Assembly: GCA_020112395.1 (NCBI GenBank) | Contig: JACCEK010000002.1 | Coordinates: 372,001-436,000 of the forward strand | Length of the DNA: 64,000 nt | DNA from: Aerococcaceae bacterium DSM 111021 | GTDB lineage: Bacteria > Bacillota > Bacilli > Lactobacillales > Aerococcaceae | Reading direction: 5' to 3' | Shown: piece after piece, positions 55,475-64,000 of the stretch | Position numbering within the stretch: position 1 is the stretch's first letter | Layout: every line of letters starts with the position of its first letter | Program-made: the position numbers and the translations under genes | Notes under the pieces: model-generated | What the model was told of the DNA's origin: nothing | Database searches by the model: none | Seen by the model: only the letters and a program-made list of their open reading frames with translations

Positions 55475-56854
55475 TTAGTGAATAACAACTGGCATACCTT
55501 CATATGCAACCGCAAATACTTGTGACATTACTTCTGGTGGTGTATTGATACAACCTAATGAACCAGATACTTGATACGTATTTCCACCAAAGTTACTTTG
55601 CCAATTTGCATCATGAATTCCTTGGCCTGTATCATCAAAAGGCATCCAATAATTTACAGGTTGAGTATATTCTCTTTCTGTACGTGGGTTATATCCTTTT
55701 AATTCTGCATTTTCCTCTTTATCCCAGATAGAATAAGCACCTGGCACAGTATCTGTACCAATTTGGCCTGTCACAATGGGTGTTTCTACTGCGATTTCTC
55801 CATCAACATACACCCACATTGTTTGTAAATCAACACTAATTTCAACATAGCTATTACCAATGTCGTTACCGTCTACTGCGTTATAACCTGTTCCAACAAT
55901 AGATGGCTGACGCGTAATATCTCCACCAGCTTGGAGGTCAGCTAAAATATTTTGTGTCTCAGATTCACGATCAATTGACCAACCTAGTGTTCCAGGTTCA
56001 ACAGTAACTTCACCTTCAGAAGTACTTTGGAATTGACGTGGTTTATCATATGTCGCATACTCATCATTTAATGTTCCAAGGTATTCATAGATTAATTCTT
56101 GATCAAAAACAATATCATTGTTTGAATCAAAATAAATCCACTCTTCAATCTTTTCTTGAGGGATTGTTACAACGTTACCCGCGATTTCTAGATTGATTGT
56201 TGTATTTTTAGCTGATTCAATTTGTTCCATAATTGAATCAATTTTCTCGTCATTACCAGCAACCTCTGGTTGTAAGTATGCTGAATTCACTTCAATCGTT
56301 TCTTCACCGTTTTGAATTCCAGTTACAATTAAATCTTGAACTTTCTCAACATCTAATTGATTACCTTCTTCTGCTTCCGTTACAAAGTAACCTTCAGCTT
56401 CAGTATAGTCAATCGATGCATCTTGAGCTGGTGTACGATCTTCATTACTTAAGCCCATATCAGCTAGATGTTGATTTAATAATTGTGGATCTAAGTCCAT
56501 ATTATCCATCAATGCATTATCATATTCTTCTGATTGGAAATAACCAGTAAGCCACTCATTAGGATTTTGACTATTATACGTTTGCGTTAAAACTTCCCCC
56601 GTTTGTAATTCTGGGTTTAAGTCACCTAATTGAATACTTCCAATTTCTTGGCCATTCTCAGTAATTTGGAATGTTTTGCTGTTAATATCTTCTTCAATTT
56701 TTGCTTCTGCTTCTGTTAGTGTTAAGTTACTGATATCAACACTTCCGAAAGTCGTGTTCGCTTGGAATTTCTCAGCGTAATAACCGATACCAGCACTATA
56801 TGCGACCATAATAATCGCTAGAACTGCTACCACAGAGATAATTAGTTTTTTCAT
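55475..56854 (-). CDS. L,D-transpeptidase (YkuD domain)
   Basis: 459 aa. An N-terminal membrane helix (about 4-24), a long extracellular peptidoglycan-binding-type region (25-320), then a YkuD catalytic domain ending DTGQGIHDANWQSNFGG ... GSLGCINTPPEV, where His and the Cys of SLGC are catalytic. It forms 3-3 cross-links or anchors proteins in the wall outside the cell. Placed just downstream of walR (same strand, 235 bp away); WalR control is possible but I saw no clear WalR box. Confidence 0.92.
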   Translation of the reverse strand: MKKLIISVVAVLAIIMVAYSAGIGYYAEKFQANTTFGSVDISNLTLTEAEAKIEEDINSKTFQITENGQEIGSIQLGDLNPELQTGEVLTQTYNSQNPNEWLTGYFQSEEYDNALMDNMDLDPQLLNQHLADMGLSNEDRTPAQDASIDYTEAEGYFVTEAEEGNQLDVEKVQDLIVTGIQNGEETIEVNSAYLQPEVAGNDEKIDSIMEQIESAKNTTINLEIAGNVVTIPQEKIEEWIYFDSNNDIVFDQELIYEYLGTLNDEYATYDKPRQFQSTSEGEVTVEPGTLGWSIDRESETQNILADLQAGGDITRQPSIVGTGYNAVDGNDIGNSYVEISVDLQTMWVYVDGEIAVETPIVTGQIGTDTVPGAYSIWDKEENAELKGYNPRTEREYTQPVNYWMPFDDTGQGIHDANWQSNFGGNTYQVSGSLGCINTPPEVMSQVFAVAYEGMPVVIH

Positions 56855-56952
56855 CAGTTCACCTCAAATTTTTATATCTATATTTTTTAGCTGTAACGTC
56901 TCATTCAAATATATACTTTAGCATACAAATGTGAATAAAGTATAAATTTTAT

Positions 56953-57798
56953 TTAACTATTGTGTGGCGGTTGTGTGACAAAACGTCTAATAGCATGAGC
57001 TACACCATCGTTATTATTTGATAATGTGATTTCGTCCGCAACGGCTCTAACATCTGGATGCCCATTTTCCATAGCCACTCCTAACCCGGCCATATCAACC
57101 ATTTCTAAGTCATTCAACTCATCACCAATGGTCATAATATTTTCAGCTTTAATATCTAATTGCTTCAACAAAGCTTTTAAGCCGTTCGCTTTATTGGCTA
57201 ATTTTGGAATAAATTCAATGGCTACAGGCAATGATCGTACGATATGCACTTCATCGTATAACGTGGTCGGAATCTTTGCTAAAAATTCATCAATATATTT
57301 TATCTCTGAGAAAGCCACAAATTTATACAAGGTTTCTAACTGGAGAATCTCTTCAAAACTCGCTTTTGTAATCTCAGTGCTTAATATTTTGGCATCATTT
57401 TCAACGGTTACATTCGCCATTGTATCATCTACTAAATACAACTTATCTGCGTCAAAACCAACAATTTGTACTTCATCACTACGGTGCTCTTTAAATACAT
57501 CATAAATGGCTTGACGGTCAGATTGGCTCAAGCTTGTCTCATGCACAATATTAAAATCAGGCAATTGGTGGACCACAGCACCGTTTTGTAAGACTAAATA
57601 CTCATCGCCATGTCCTTTAGGTAGCTGATCGAACAAGTATTCAATACTTGGTAATGTACGGCCTGTACAAATAACAACTTGAACCCCTTGTTGGATTGCT
57701 TCTTCTAAAGCTTTTGCATTTTCTTTTGACATCGTTTTATCGTCTCTTAATAATGTACCATCTAAATCAATCGCAATAAGTTGAATATCTCGTGTCAT
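56953..57798 (-). CDS. HAD-superfamily Cof-type phosphatase
   Basis: 281 aa. IAIDLDGTLLRDD (motif I, about 8-20), a C2-type cap, and GDELNDLEMVDMAGLGVAMENGHPDV (motif IV) identify a Cof/YidA-type sugar phosphatase. Substrate not predictable. Its ATG lies at the stop of the O-methyltransferase gene (TAAATG), so the two are coupled. Confidence 0.92.
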   Translation of the reverse strand: MTRDIQLIAIDLDGTLLRDDKTMSKENAKALEEAIQQGVQVVICTGRTLPSIEYLFDQLPKGHGDEYLVLQNGAVVHQLPDFNIVHETSLSQSDRQAIYDVFKEHRSDEVQIVGFDADKLYLVDDTMANVTVENDAKILSTEITKASFEEILQLETLYKFVAFSEIKYIDEFLAKIPTTLYDEVHIVRSLPVAIEFIPKLANKANGLKALLKQLDIKAENIMTIGDELNDLEMVDMAGLGVAMENGHPDVRAVADEITLSNNNDGVAHAIRRFVTQPPHNS

Positions 57799-58470
57799 TT
57801 AGTTTGATTCCTTTCTGACCATTAAAAGGCCATCGCCAAGCGGAACAATCGTAGAACGGTTTGTTTTATCATTTAAGATTGTATCGAATAATTCGTTTAA
57901 CTTGCGGTGAATTTTTCTCACTCGCTTAGGAATTTCCGACTCATCATCTAATACTGTACCTCCTTGAAATACATCGTCAATGATTAAGACGCCACCTTGG
58001 CGGAGAAGTCGCATACACTCAGGATAAAACTCGATATATTTCGCTTTAGCACTATCCATAAAGATTAAATCAAACTCTCCATCTAAGGTAGGTAAAACAT
58101 CTGCCGCATCACCTTCAATAAGGGTAATACTATCTTCCAAGCCCATTTTCTTAAAGTTTTCTTTTGCACGTTCATACATTTTCGCATAGCGATCGATGGT
58201 TGTTAAGTGTCCATCTGCCTGTAAATGTTGTGCCATCAAACTTGCTGAAAATCCAATTGCTGTACCGATTTCTAGAATATATTTTGGTTGCATCGTTGCT
58301 GTAAAGAAATCAATAAACGTTGCTGTTTCATGGGGAACAACTGGAATACCACGCTCATTAGCATAAGCTTCAATCTCACCTAAAGCACCTTCAAAGCCCA
58401 ATTGGCCCTCACGCATAAAATCAACTACCTTTTGCATAACTATCGGGCGGTGCATCATTTCGTTTAACAT
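57799..58470 (-). CDS. SAM-dependent O-methyltransferase (class I, YrrM-like)
   Basis: 223 aa. SAM-binding ILEIGTAIGFSASLMA (about 67-82), then GDAADVLPTL, LIFMDSAKAKYIEF and IIDDVFQGG, typical of caffeoyl-CoA-type O-methyltransferases; YrrM/TrmR homologues methylate hydroxyuridine in tRNA. The precise substrate is not clear from sequence. Strong AGAGGAG Shine-Dalgarno. Confidence 0.88.
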   Translation of the reverse strand: MLNEMMHRPIVMQKVVDFMREGQLGFEGALGEIEAYANERGIPVVPHETATFIDFFTATMQPKYILEIGTAIGFSASLMAQHLQADGHLTTIDRYAKMYERAKENFKKMGLEDSITLIEGDAADVLPTLDGEFDLIFMDSAKAKYIEFYPECMRLLRQGGVLIIDDVFQGGTVLDDESEIPKRVRKIHRKLNELFDTILNDKTNRSTIVPLGDGLLMVRKESN

Positions 58471-58502
58471 TTAAAAAGCTCCTCTGTTTTTATACTTTTT
58501 CA

Positions 58503-58570
58503 AAAAAAAACGAACTTTTGGCTATTGATCAGTCCAAATTGGCCGACTCAAATGGTACCGAAAGTTCGTT
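58503..58570 (-). terminator. terminator of the CorC/HlyC-type gene
   Basis: Minus strand AACGAACTTTCGG ... CCAAAAGTTCGTT followed by nine T (one mismatch in the stem). Confidence 0.85.
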
Positions 58571-58584
58571 ACTTAACTCGTCTT

Positions 58585-59991
58585 CTAGTTGTCTTCTACG
58601 ATATCTAAATCTAATAATTCCTCTACAGTCATATCACTCGCATCTGCGGTAACATCTTGGTAAAGGTTATATTCACTTTGAATCTTATGATCGTCATCAA
58701 TCTCCACATGGATTCCACGTATACGTCCGTTATCAATATGACTTGTCGTAATGACATAATCATTTGCACGCAATATAATACGCTCATCATCATCAGGCAC
58801 ATAACCTAGATGATATATAATTAACCCAGCAATCGTATCAACTTCGTCATTTTCTAATTCAACATCAAAATAATGATTAAACTTGTCAATGGGTAAAATA
58901 CCATTCACATAATAGTTATTATCATCAATCTTGCGAATATCACCTGCTGTTGTAATATCTGTCTCATCCTCGATATCCCCAACAATCTCTTCTAAAACAT
59001 CTTCAAGCGTCACAATCCCTTCAACTCCACCATACTCATCTCGCAAAATTGCCAAGTGAGTCTCTTCGCGACGGAATTCTACTAACAAATCGTCGACGAA
59101 TACGGTTGACGGAACGAATAATGGTTCACTCGAAATGTCAATAATATCAATATTGTCAAAACCGACATGACGAGCATGTTTTAATAAATTCTTCATATGC
59201 ACAACACCAATAACATTATCCTTTTCACCTTTATAAATCGGAATACGTGAGTAAGGTGTGCTTAGCAATGCTTCAATGTTTTCATTATAGTCGTCTTCAA
59301 TATCTACCATGATTGTGTCCGTACGCGGAACCATAATCTCTCTAGCCATCTTATCATCTAGAGATAATACACCTTGAAGCATTGAAAACTCAGCTAGATC
59401 AATTGAACCTTCTTTTCTACTTTCAGCCAAGATTGCTTTCATCTCATCACGAGTGAATTGCTCATCTTTCTCTGAGAAATCCAACGGTGTTAAGCGTTGT
59501 AATAAGCCTGTTGAAGCTGATAATAGGATGATAAAGGGACGGAAAAACTTCTGAATCGTTCCAATGACACCACTTGTACCCATTGCAATTTTTTCAGGCA
59601 TTTGTAAAGCCACTTGTTTCGGGAAAAGCTCACCGAACACTAAAGTAATATATGACAAAACTAACGTAACGGCAACAATTGCTACAGTCGATGCTCCTGG
59701 AAAAGTAGGCAGCATCGCTGAGAATCTGTCAGCAAATGATGTTGCAGCAGATGCACTCGATAAGAATCCCGCTAACGTAATTGCCACTTGAATCGTAGCT
59801 AGGAAATCATCAGAATTCTCCAATAAATCCAATACCTTTTGCGCTTTCTTATTCCCATCTTCTGCTAATGATCTCATCTTTGACTGGTTGACTGATACGA
59901 AGGCAATTTCACTTGCTGCGAAAAACGCATTGATTGCCGTCAATACTATAATTACTATAACTTGTGTCCACAAGGACCCCGAGGAACCCAT
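58585..59991 (-). CDS. CNNM/CorC-HlyC-type membrane protein with CBS pair
   Basis: 468 aa from ATG 59991 after AAAGGAGAG; an upstream in-frame extension lacks a Shine-Dalgarno. DUF21 membrane domain with about four helices (EIAFVSVNQSKMRSLAEDGN), a CBS pair (about 215-345: IMVPRTDTIMVDIED, LAILRDEYGGVEGIVTLEDVLEEIVG) and a C-terminal transporter-associated CorC_HlyC domain. Family members handle Mg2+ export or homeostasis. Confidence 0.9.
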   Translation of the reverse strand: MGSSGSLWTQVIVIIVLTAINAFFAASEIAFVSVNQSKMRSLAEDGNKKAQKVLDLLENSDDFLATIQVAITLAGFLSSASAATSFADRFSAMLPTFPGASTVAIVAVTLVLSYITLVFGELFPKQVALQMPEKIAMGTSGVIGTIQKFFRPFIILLSASTGLLQRLTPLDFSEKDEQFTRDEMKAILAESRKEGSIDLAEFSMLQGVLSLDDKMAREIMVPRTDTIMVDIEDDYNENIEALLSTPYSRIPIYKGEKDNVIGVVHMKNLLKHARHVGFDNIDIIDISSEPLFVPSTVFVDDLLVEFRREETHLAILRDEYGGVEGIVTLEDVLEEIVGDIEDETDITTAGDIRKIDDNNYYVNGILPIDKFNHYFDVELENDEVDTIAGLIIYHLGYVPDDDERIILRANDYVITTSHIDNGRIRGIHVEIDDDHKIQSEYNLYQDVTADASDMTVEELLDLDIVEDN

Positions 59992-60464
59992 TATTTTCTC
60001 TCCTTTTGAAAATTCATTTTTTTCTTTACTTATAAATATAAGAAAAAAACGACCAAATTGCAAGATAAAAACGATGAATATCTCGAGTCTTTTTCACTTT
60101 TCCTTATATATTTACATTTGAATATCATTGCTCTAAATTGTATAAGCAAATTTTGTACTATTTTCAGTGTTTCTGTCATTCAAACACATGCATGTATCCT
60201 GTATTTTTTGTCAGATTTGAGCAAATTTATCTATCCAAACGATTAACTGAAACAATATTAAAAAATTGTTCCGGCTGCGGCGATTAACTAGAACATTCTG
60301 AATTTATTCTTGAAGTTAAAATGCAAGCTTACAACCTCTCTTAGCCAATATTATATTTGATAACTACTAGATAACTTATACCAAATATGTTAGAATAACA
60401 TGTTGTTCTAATTAAAATTAGCGATTTAACATTAGTTTAATATTAAAAATTAATTAGAAAACCT

Positions 60465-60493
60465 TTGCATTCTTAATCTAGTTTTGCTAATAT
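60465..60493 (+). promoter_or_regulatory. promoter of the CBS-ACT gene
   Basis: -35 TTGCAT (60465-60470), 17-bp spacer, -10 TAATAT (60488-60493), about 47 bp before ATG. The rest of 59992-60464 is AT-rich with no gene seen. Confidence 0.7.
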
Positions 60494-60539
60494 GAATCTA
60501 TCAAAATACAGTTAATTTTATTACAAGGAGCTTAGCTTT

Positions 60540-61172
60540 ATGATAAAAAACCTCGTGCAACATAAAGACAATATTGTAACTATTAATGAAACAATGAATT
60601 GTCTGGAGGCCATCGAAGTCTTAGAAAAGCATTCATTACGTAATGCACCTGTCGTTGATGCGACAAACACTTTATACCGTGGGAACATATATCGCTATCA
60701 TATTTATAAATATAAATTTCATCATCCTGACGCTGATCTTAGTCAAGTGAAAGTAACACAATTTCTCAAAAACACGACACGAGTTGTTAATGAGAATGAT
60801 ACTTTCTATCAGTTAATTTTCGCTATCCATGATTTACCATATATCGCTGTCTTGAATAACGAAAATGTATTCACTGGAACAATTCAACATGATACAATGG
60901 TTAATTATTTGGCCCAAGCATGGGTCGCAGATAAATCTGGTTACATCCTTGCCATTCAAACCCGAGGTGAAAAAGGAGAGCTCAATAAACTTGCTCGCCT
61001 AATCAATCGAAAAACAGATATTAATTCGGCGATTACTTTTGAGAAAACGTCTTATGACACATCAACTTACCTAATGGTAACGCTACCAGATTATTTGGAC
61101 GCTTCAACGGTACGTGCATTAGTGAGCGACCTTAATCGCCGGAAGTACGAAGTAAATGTATTCACTATGTAG
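60540..61172 (+). CDS. CBS-pair protein with C-terminal ACT-like domain
   Basis: 210 aa. Two CBS motifs (about 8-62: NIVTINETMNCLEAIEVL, LRNAPVVDATNTLYRG; and about 75-128: VVNENDTFYQLI, LPYIAVLNNENVFTG) and a C-terminal ACT-like part (GYILAIQTRGEKGELNKLA to the end). The arrangement is like CbpA/CbpB-type proteins that bind c-di-AMP in Firmicutes. The ligand is inferred, not shown. Transcribed alone, with an AAGGAG Shine-Dalgarno. Confidence 0.78.
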   Translation: MIKNLVQHKDNIVTINETMNCLEAIEVLEKHSLRNAPVVDATNTLYRGNIYRYHIYKYKFHHPDADLSQVKVTQFLKNTTRVVNENDTFYQLIFAIHDLPYIAVLNNENVFTGTIQHDTMVNYLAQAWVADKSGYILAIQTRGEKGELNKLARLINRKTDINSAITFEKTSYDTSTYLMVTLPDYLDASTVRALVSDLNRRKYEVNVFTM

Positions 61173-61193
61173 TTGTCTCTCAATAGAAATATA

Positions 61194-61229
61194 AAATGCC
61201 CAAGTTCAAAATCGAACTTGGGCATTTTT
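61194..61229. terminator. bidirectional terminator
   Basis: AAATGCCCAAGTTC-aaaatc-GAACTTGGGCATTT, a 14-bp perfect stem serving the CBS gene (plus) and the MBL gene (minus). Confidence 0.9.
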
Positions 61230-61250
61230 GTATTCGTATGTATTCGATCT

Positions 61251-61883
61251 TTAAGCACGGAAGCCTTGTAGGAAGGGATTCGATTGAATCTCTTGCGAAA
61301 CAGTGGTGGAACCTCCATGGCCTGGAAACAAGACATAATTTGCTGGAAGAGTTAGGATATCGCGGGCGATACCTTCTAATAAGATATTTAAATCCCCACC
61401 CGGTAAGTCGGTACGACCAATCGAACCACTGAACACCGTATCACCACAAATTACAAATTCATCTTCTTTGAATATATATATAACGTGACCCAAACTATGA
61501 CCCGGAACTAAGGCGATATCAAAGGTAAAAGAGCCTACAGTATGTTCTCCAATATCTGTCCATAAATGCTCGGCAGGTCGGTTTTCCCTACTCAAACTTG
61601 GCAGCATGTTAAAGTCAGGATGCTGAAAAAACTCTGCTTCAATCTCATGCACATAGGCTTCAATACCAAACTCATCACGCACCGCATCCACAGCTAAGAC
61701 ATGATCAAAGTGCGCATGAGTAATCAAGACAGCTTGGGGATTCCAGTCGTTTTCTTTAACCCACGCAATAATACGGTCAGCATCATCACCTGGATCAATA
61801 ATTAAAGCTTCATTTGCTTCATTATAAATAACATAAGTATTTTCTTGAACTAAGCCCACAACTAATTTTTCAACGTTTAACAT
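61251..61883 (-). CDS. MBL-fold metallo-hydrolase (glyoxalase II-like, YqgX type)
   Basis: 210 aa. Zinc motif THAHFDH (about 55-61), then PGHSLGHV, GDTVFSGSIGRTDL and the last His in FPGHGGSTTV. Small single-domain glyoxalase II-like hydrolases of this type are common in Firmicutes; some act on lactoylglutathione-like or bacillithiol adducts. The substrate is open. GGGAGG Shine-Dalgarno; ends convergent with the CBS gene. Confidence 0.9.
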   Translation of the reverse strand: MLNVEKLVVGLVQENTYVIYNEANEALIIDPGDDADRIIAWVKENDWNPQAVLITHAHFDHVLAVDAVRDEFGIEAYVHEIEAEFFQHPDFNMLPSLSRENRPAEHLWTDIGEHTVGSFTFDIALVPGHSLGHVIYIFKEDEFVICGDTVFSGSIGRTDLPGGDLNILLEGIARDILTLPANYVLFPGHGGSTTVSQEIQSNPFLQGFRA

Positions 61884-61912
61884 ATCATTGAACCTCCCTG
61901 ATTATTCTAAAA

Positions 61913-63061
61913 TCACTCATCTAAATAAACTCTAGGAACTCGTGGTCCAATTGAAGTCAGTACTTCGTAGCCAATCGTATCTACTTCTTTAGCGATTGTC
62001 GAAGCATGATTAGCCCCTTTATAATCCGTTCCAATCAACGTTACATTCGTACCGATTGGATACTCACGAGGTAAACGAATCATCATTTGATCCATATTAA
62101 TCGTCCCTACAACTGGGCACGCTTGCCCATCAACATTCAATGATATTGTTTGATAACGACGCAACCAACCATCTGCATAACCAATTGGAATCGTCGCAAT
62201 CCACTCATCTTCCACTGTTTCGTAAGTCGCTCCGTAACTTATTTTAGCGCCCTTCTCAACTTTTTTCACATAAATTAATTCCGAAACTAATTGTAAAGCA
62301 GGATGTAAATCTTTTGTCGTCGGGTTATCAAATTCGTCTTTAGGGTCAATGCCGTACATAGAGATACCTAAACGAATGATATCCGTTGGGTAATTCAGGT
62401 GCCATATTCCCATGCCAGAATTAGCAATATGACGGATATTCACTTCTGTTGGGATTGCTTGAGTTAATTCCACCCAGCGATTATATTGTTCTTCGATATA
62501 ATCAACCGGCCCACCACCAGCCGTTGCAAAATGAGTGAACACCCCTTCCCAATTTGTCCACGGGTAAGCTTTAATTCCCTCTTTAAATGTTTCTACCTCT
62601 TCAACAGAACGTAAGCCAATTCGACCCATCCCTGTATCTAAAGCTAAGTGAAATGTTAACTTTGATAAGTTTAACAAACCAAGTTGGTTTGTCTCTTCCA
62701 ATTGTTCATAAGCGAGCTTGAAAAAGTCTAAGTGGCTCACTGTAATCGTTAAATTATAATGTAAAATTTCTGCAATACCACGTGGATCCGTTAAACCTAA
62801 AATTAAAATCGGCACTTGTGAGAATCCTTGGCTACGTAGTTCAATCCCTTCATCAACTGTCGCAACAGCTAAACCGGTTGCTCCTGCTTGAAGTGCTGCA
62901 CGTGCGATTGGTACCGCACCATGGCCATAACCATTCGCTTTCACTGTCGCATAAATTTGTTGGCCGTCTTTTAAATGACTTTCAACTAACTTAATATTGT
63001 GTCGAATTGCAGTTAAATCCACAATCGCTTGAGTTGGTCTATGGTCGCTATAATCTATCAT
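61913..63061 (-). CDS. alr: alanine racemase Alr
   Basis: 382 aa PLP enzyme. VKANGYGHGA with PLP Lys41, the catalytic Tyr in ISYGATYETV (about residue 273), and DTGMGRIGLR. Makes D-alanine for peptidoglycan and teichoic acid. Its ATG overlaps the acpS stop (ATGA); the acpS-alr pair is standard in Firmicutes. Confidence 0.96.
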   Translation of the reverse strand: MIDYSDHRPTQAIVDLTAIRHNIKLVESHLKDGQQIYATVKANGYGHGAVPIARAALQAGATGLAVATVDEGIELRSQGFSQVPILILGLTDPRGIAEILHYNLTITVSHLDFFKLAYEQLEETNQLGLLNLSKLTFHLALDTGMGRIGLRSVEEVETFKEGIKAYPWTNWEGVFTHFATAGGGPVDYIEEQYNRWVELTQAIPTEVNIRHIANSGMGIWHLNYPTDIIRLGISMYGIDPKDEFDNPTTKDLHPALQLVSELIYVKKVEKGAKISYGATYETVEDEWIATIPIGYADGWLRRYQTISLNVDGQACPVVGTINMDQMMIRLPREYPIGTNVTLIGTDYKGANHASTIAKEVDTIGYEVLTSIGPRVPRVYLDE

Positions 63062-63471
63062 TTATTGGTCTCCTTCTCGTTATCAAAATACTCTTTTAAT
63101 CGGCTTCTTAATTCATCATCATCCAAATCAACAATCACAGTCGCTGTCGCATGAAAGCGCGAATGACTAATCGATACTTTTGCCACAGGATGAGTAAATG
63201 GAGCGTTAGTAACAACTGGCACTCCACGTTCATCAGGTAAGATCGTTATATCTGTGAACTTTAGTTTACTTCCCACACCTGTTCCCAAAGCCTTACCATA
63301 AGCTTCTTTCGCACTAAAACGCCCTGCCAAAAAACTAGCTTGTCGTATTTGTGAGTACTTATTGTAAATTTCTAACTCTAGCTCTGTCAGAATCTTTGCT
63401 GCAAAACGCGGTTGCCTCACAGATGCTTCTACAATACGTTCAATTTCTATAATATCTGTACCTAATTGCAT
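63058..63471 (-). CDS. acpS: holo-acyl-carrier-protein synthase AcpS
   Basis: 137 aa, slightly longer than usual (about 120). GTDIIEIERI (about 4-13), LAGRFSAKEAYGKALGTGVG with the Mg-binding Asp/Glu, and VSISHSRFHATATVIV. It transfers phosphopantetheine from CoA to acyl carrier protein. First gene of acpS-alr. Confidence 0.95.
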   Translation of the reverse strand: MQLGTDIIEIERIVEASVRQPRFAAKILTELELEIYNKYSQIRQASFLAGRFSAKEAYGKALGTGVGSKLKFTDITILPDERGVPVVTNAPFTHPVAKVSISHSRFHATATVIVDLDDDELRSRLKEYFDNEKETNK

Positions 63472-63513
63472 TCTAGCTCTCCTTCAATATTCATATATTC
63501 TTTATTATACAAC

Positions 63514-63546
63514 AAAAGCCGTATGAACATAGTTCCATACGGCTTC
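63514..63546 (-). terminator. terminator downstream of the DEAD-box helicase gene
   Basis: Minus strand AAGCCGTATGGAACTATGTTCATACGGCTTTTG: stem AAGCCGTATG/CATACGGCTT with a T-run, between the helicase gene and acpS. Confidence 0.8.
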
Positions 63547-63781
63547 TGCAGCAAAATGCGTTAGCTTCCGCCATTGCTTTACTTTATATTATATTTATAT
63601 ATATGTATTAATCATAGATTAATAATGGTTAAAAGTCAGCTTATAACATCGAAAAGCTGAACAAAAGATTAAATACGTTTACTATCAGTGTGTTTACTTC
63701 ACACTTTTAGACAGTCCTAAATTTAATCCGTTAAAATGAATTTGTTGCTTTTTTAACAAACACTTCAGTTGAATGTGCTAA

Positions 63782-64000
63782 TTAGTCGTTTTTAGACTTA
63801 ATTTTAAAGTTTTTGCTTTTACGATCGGAATTGTTGCCTTGTTTACCACGGCTACTTCCACCGCGTTCTCCGCGACTACTTCCGCTACGTTCTCCACGGC
63901 TGCTTCCACCACGGTCATTACGGTTGTTGCTACGGCGTCTGCTGTATTTCTTGTTGTTGTTTGTTTTCTTTCCACCAGCATTTGGTAATGGTTTTTGTGG
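63782..64000 (-). CDS. cshA: C-terminal end of a DEAD-box RNA helicase, CshA-like (partial)
   Basis: 72 codons in frame to a TAA at 63782-63784; the 5' part lies beyond the window. The visible part is a low-complexity Arg/Gly/Ser tail (RRRSNNRNDRGGSSRGERSG...) with three SSRGE/SRGK-type repeats and a lysine-rich end. Such RGG-like tails are found on CshA-type helicases, and cshA-acpS-alr is a common order in Firmicutes, so I infer CshA. The helicase motifs are not in view. Confidence 0.65.
   Translation of the reverse strand, partial: PQKPLPNAGGKKTNNNKKYSRRRSNNRNDRGGSSRGERSGSSRGERGGSSRGKQGNNSDRKSKNFKIKSKND

Noticed and set aside
55475-56953. WalR box upstream of the L,D-transpeptidase
   Set aside because: No TGTWAH-N5-TGTWAH direct repeat in the 100 bp before the start.
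63778-63981. 67-codon minus-strand ORF rich in Ala/Val
   Set aside because: It is an out-of-frame reading of the RGG-rich tail of the helicase gene; the frame ending at 63782 is the coding one.

Overview
The window comes from a low-GC Gram-positive bacterium of the Lactobacillales type. I base this on the AT-rich composition, strong AGGAGG-type ribosome binding sites, TTGACA/TATAAT promoters, a T-box riboswitch, the sufCDSUB gene order, the walRK-yycH-yycI-yycJ-htrA-rlmH set and KtrAB. An Aerococcaceae- or Carnobacteriaceae-like lactic acid bacterium would fit, but the sequence alone does not fix the genus.

Layout. 1-3.4 kb: a partial flavin/haem ferric-reductase-like gene, then metQ-msrA on the minus strand behind a T-box leader. 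3.6-7.3 kb: a decaying block holding an ABC exporter pseudogene, a frameshifted TetR-type repressor with two operator-like palindromes, and the remains of a CPA2 cation/proton antiporter, followed by an intact EcsC-like gene. 8.3-14.1 kb: a leucine operon (YrdC-like gene, leuA, leuB, leuC, leuD) behind a leucine-rich leader peptide and attenuator. 14.3-15.9 kb: a gene fragment and an IS30-type element with a broken transposase. 16.0-24.2 kb: an ABC ATPase, ilvD-ilvB-ilvN-ilvC, a SufT/DUF59-type protein, and ilvA-ridA. 24.6-31.1 kb: a chimeric siderophore permease/binding-protein gene directly ahead of sufCDSUB. 31.2-35.5 kb: a truncated NERD gene, a divergent LysR/YeiH pair and a second IS30-type element with a frameshift. 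35.8-42.4 kb: an SDR, a polyprenyl synthase plus UbiA prenyltransferase pair, a small P-loop kinase, tRNA-Thr, DUF2254 and DUF4385 proteins, and rlmH. 42.4-44.5 kb: ktrB-ktrA. 44.6-44.9 kb: a dense cluster of DnaA-box-like 9-mers. 45-56.9 kb: htrA, yycJ, a DUF2207 protein, yycI, yycH, walK, walR and an L,D-transpeptidase. 57-64 kb: a HAD phosphatase, an O-methyltransferase, a CorC/HlyC-type protein, a CBS protein, an MBL hydrolase, alr, acpS and the 3' end of a DEAD-box helicase gene.

How it fits together. The branched-chain amino acid block is nearly complete, and LeuCD and IlvD are (by family) Fe-S dehydratases. They sit within about 20 kb of a full SUF Fe-S assembly operon and a SufT-like factor, and RidA beside IlvA removes reactive enamine by-products. 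The right third is cell-envelope homeostasis: WalRK with its regulators, HtrA, an L,D-transpeptidase and alanine racemase.

The most unusual structure is non-coding. Two unrelated tandem arrays of hairpin-forming repeats (41 bp x 7 and 40 bp x 6) each lie just after a terminator and about 140-180 bp upstream of htrA and walK. A short coupled ORF precedes walK. A DnaA-box-like cluster lies downstream of htrA with no dnaA gene in the window. A six-copy 7-bp repeat abuts a promoter between ilvD and the SufT-like gene.
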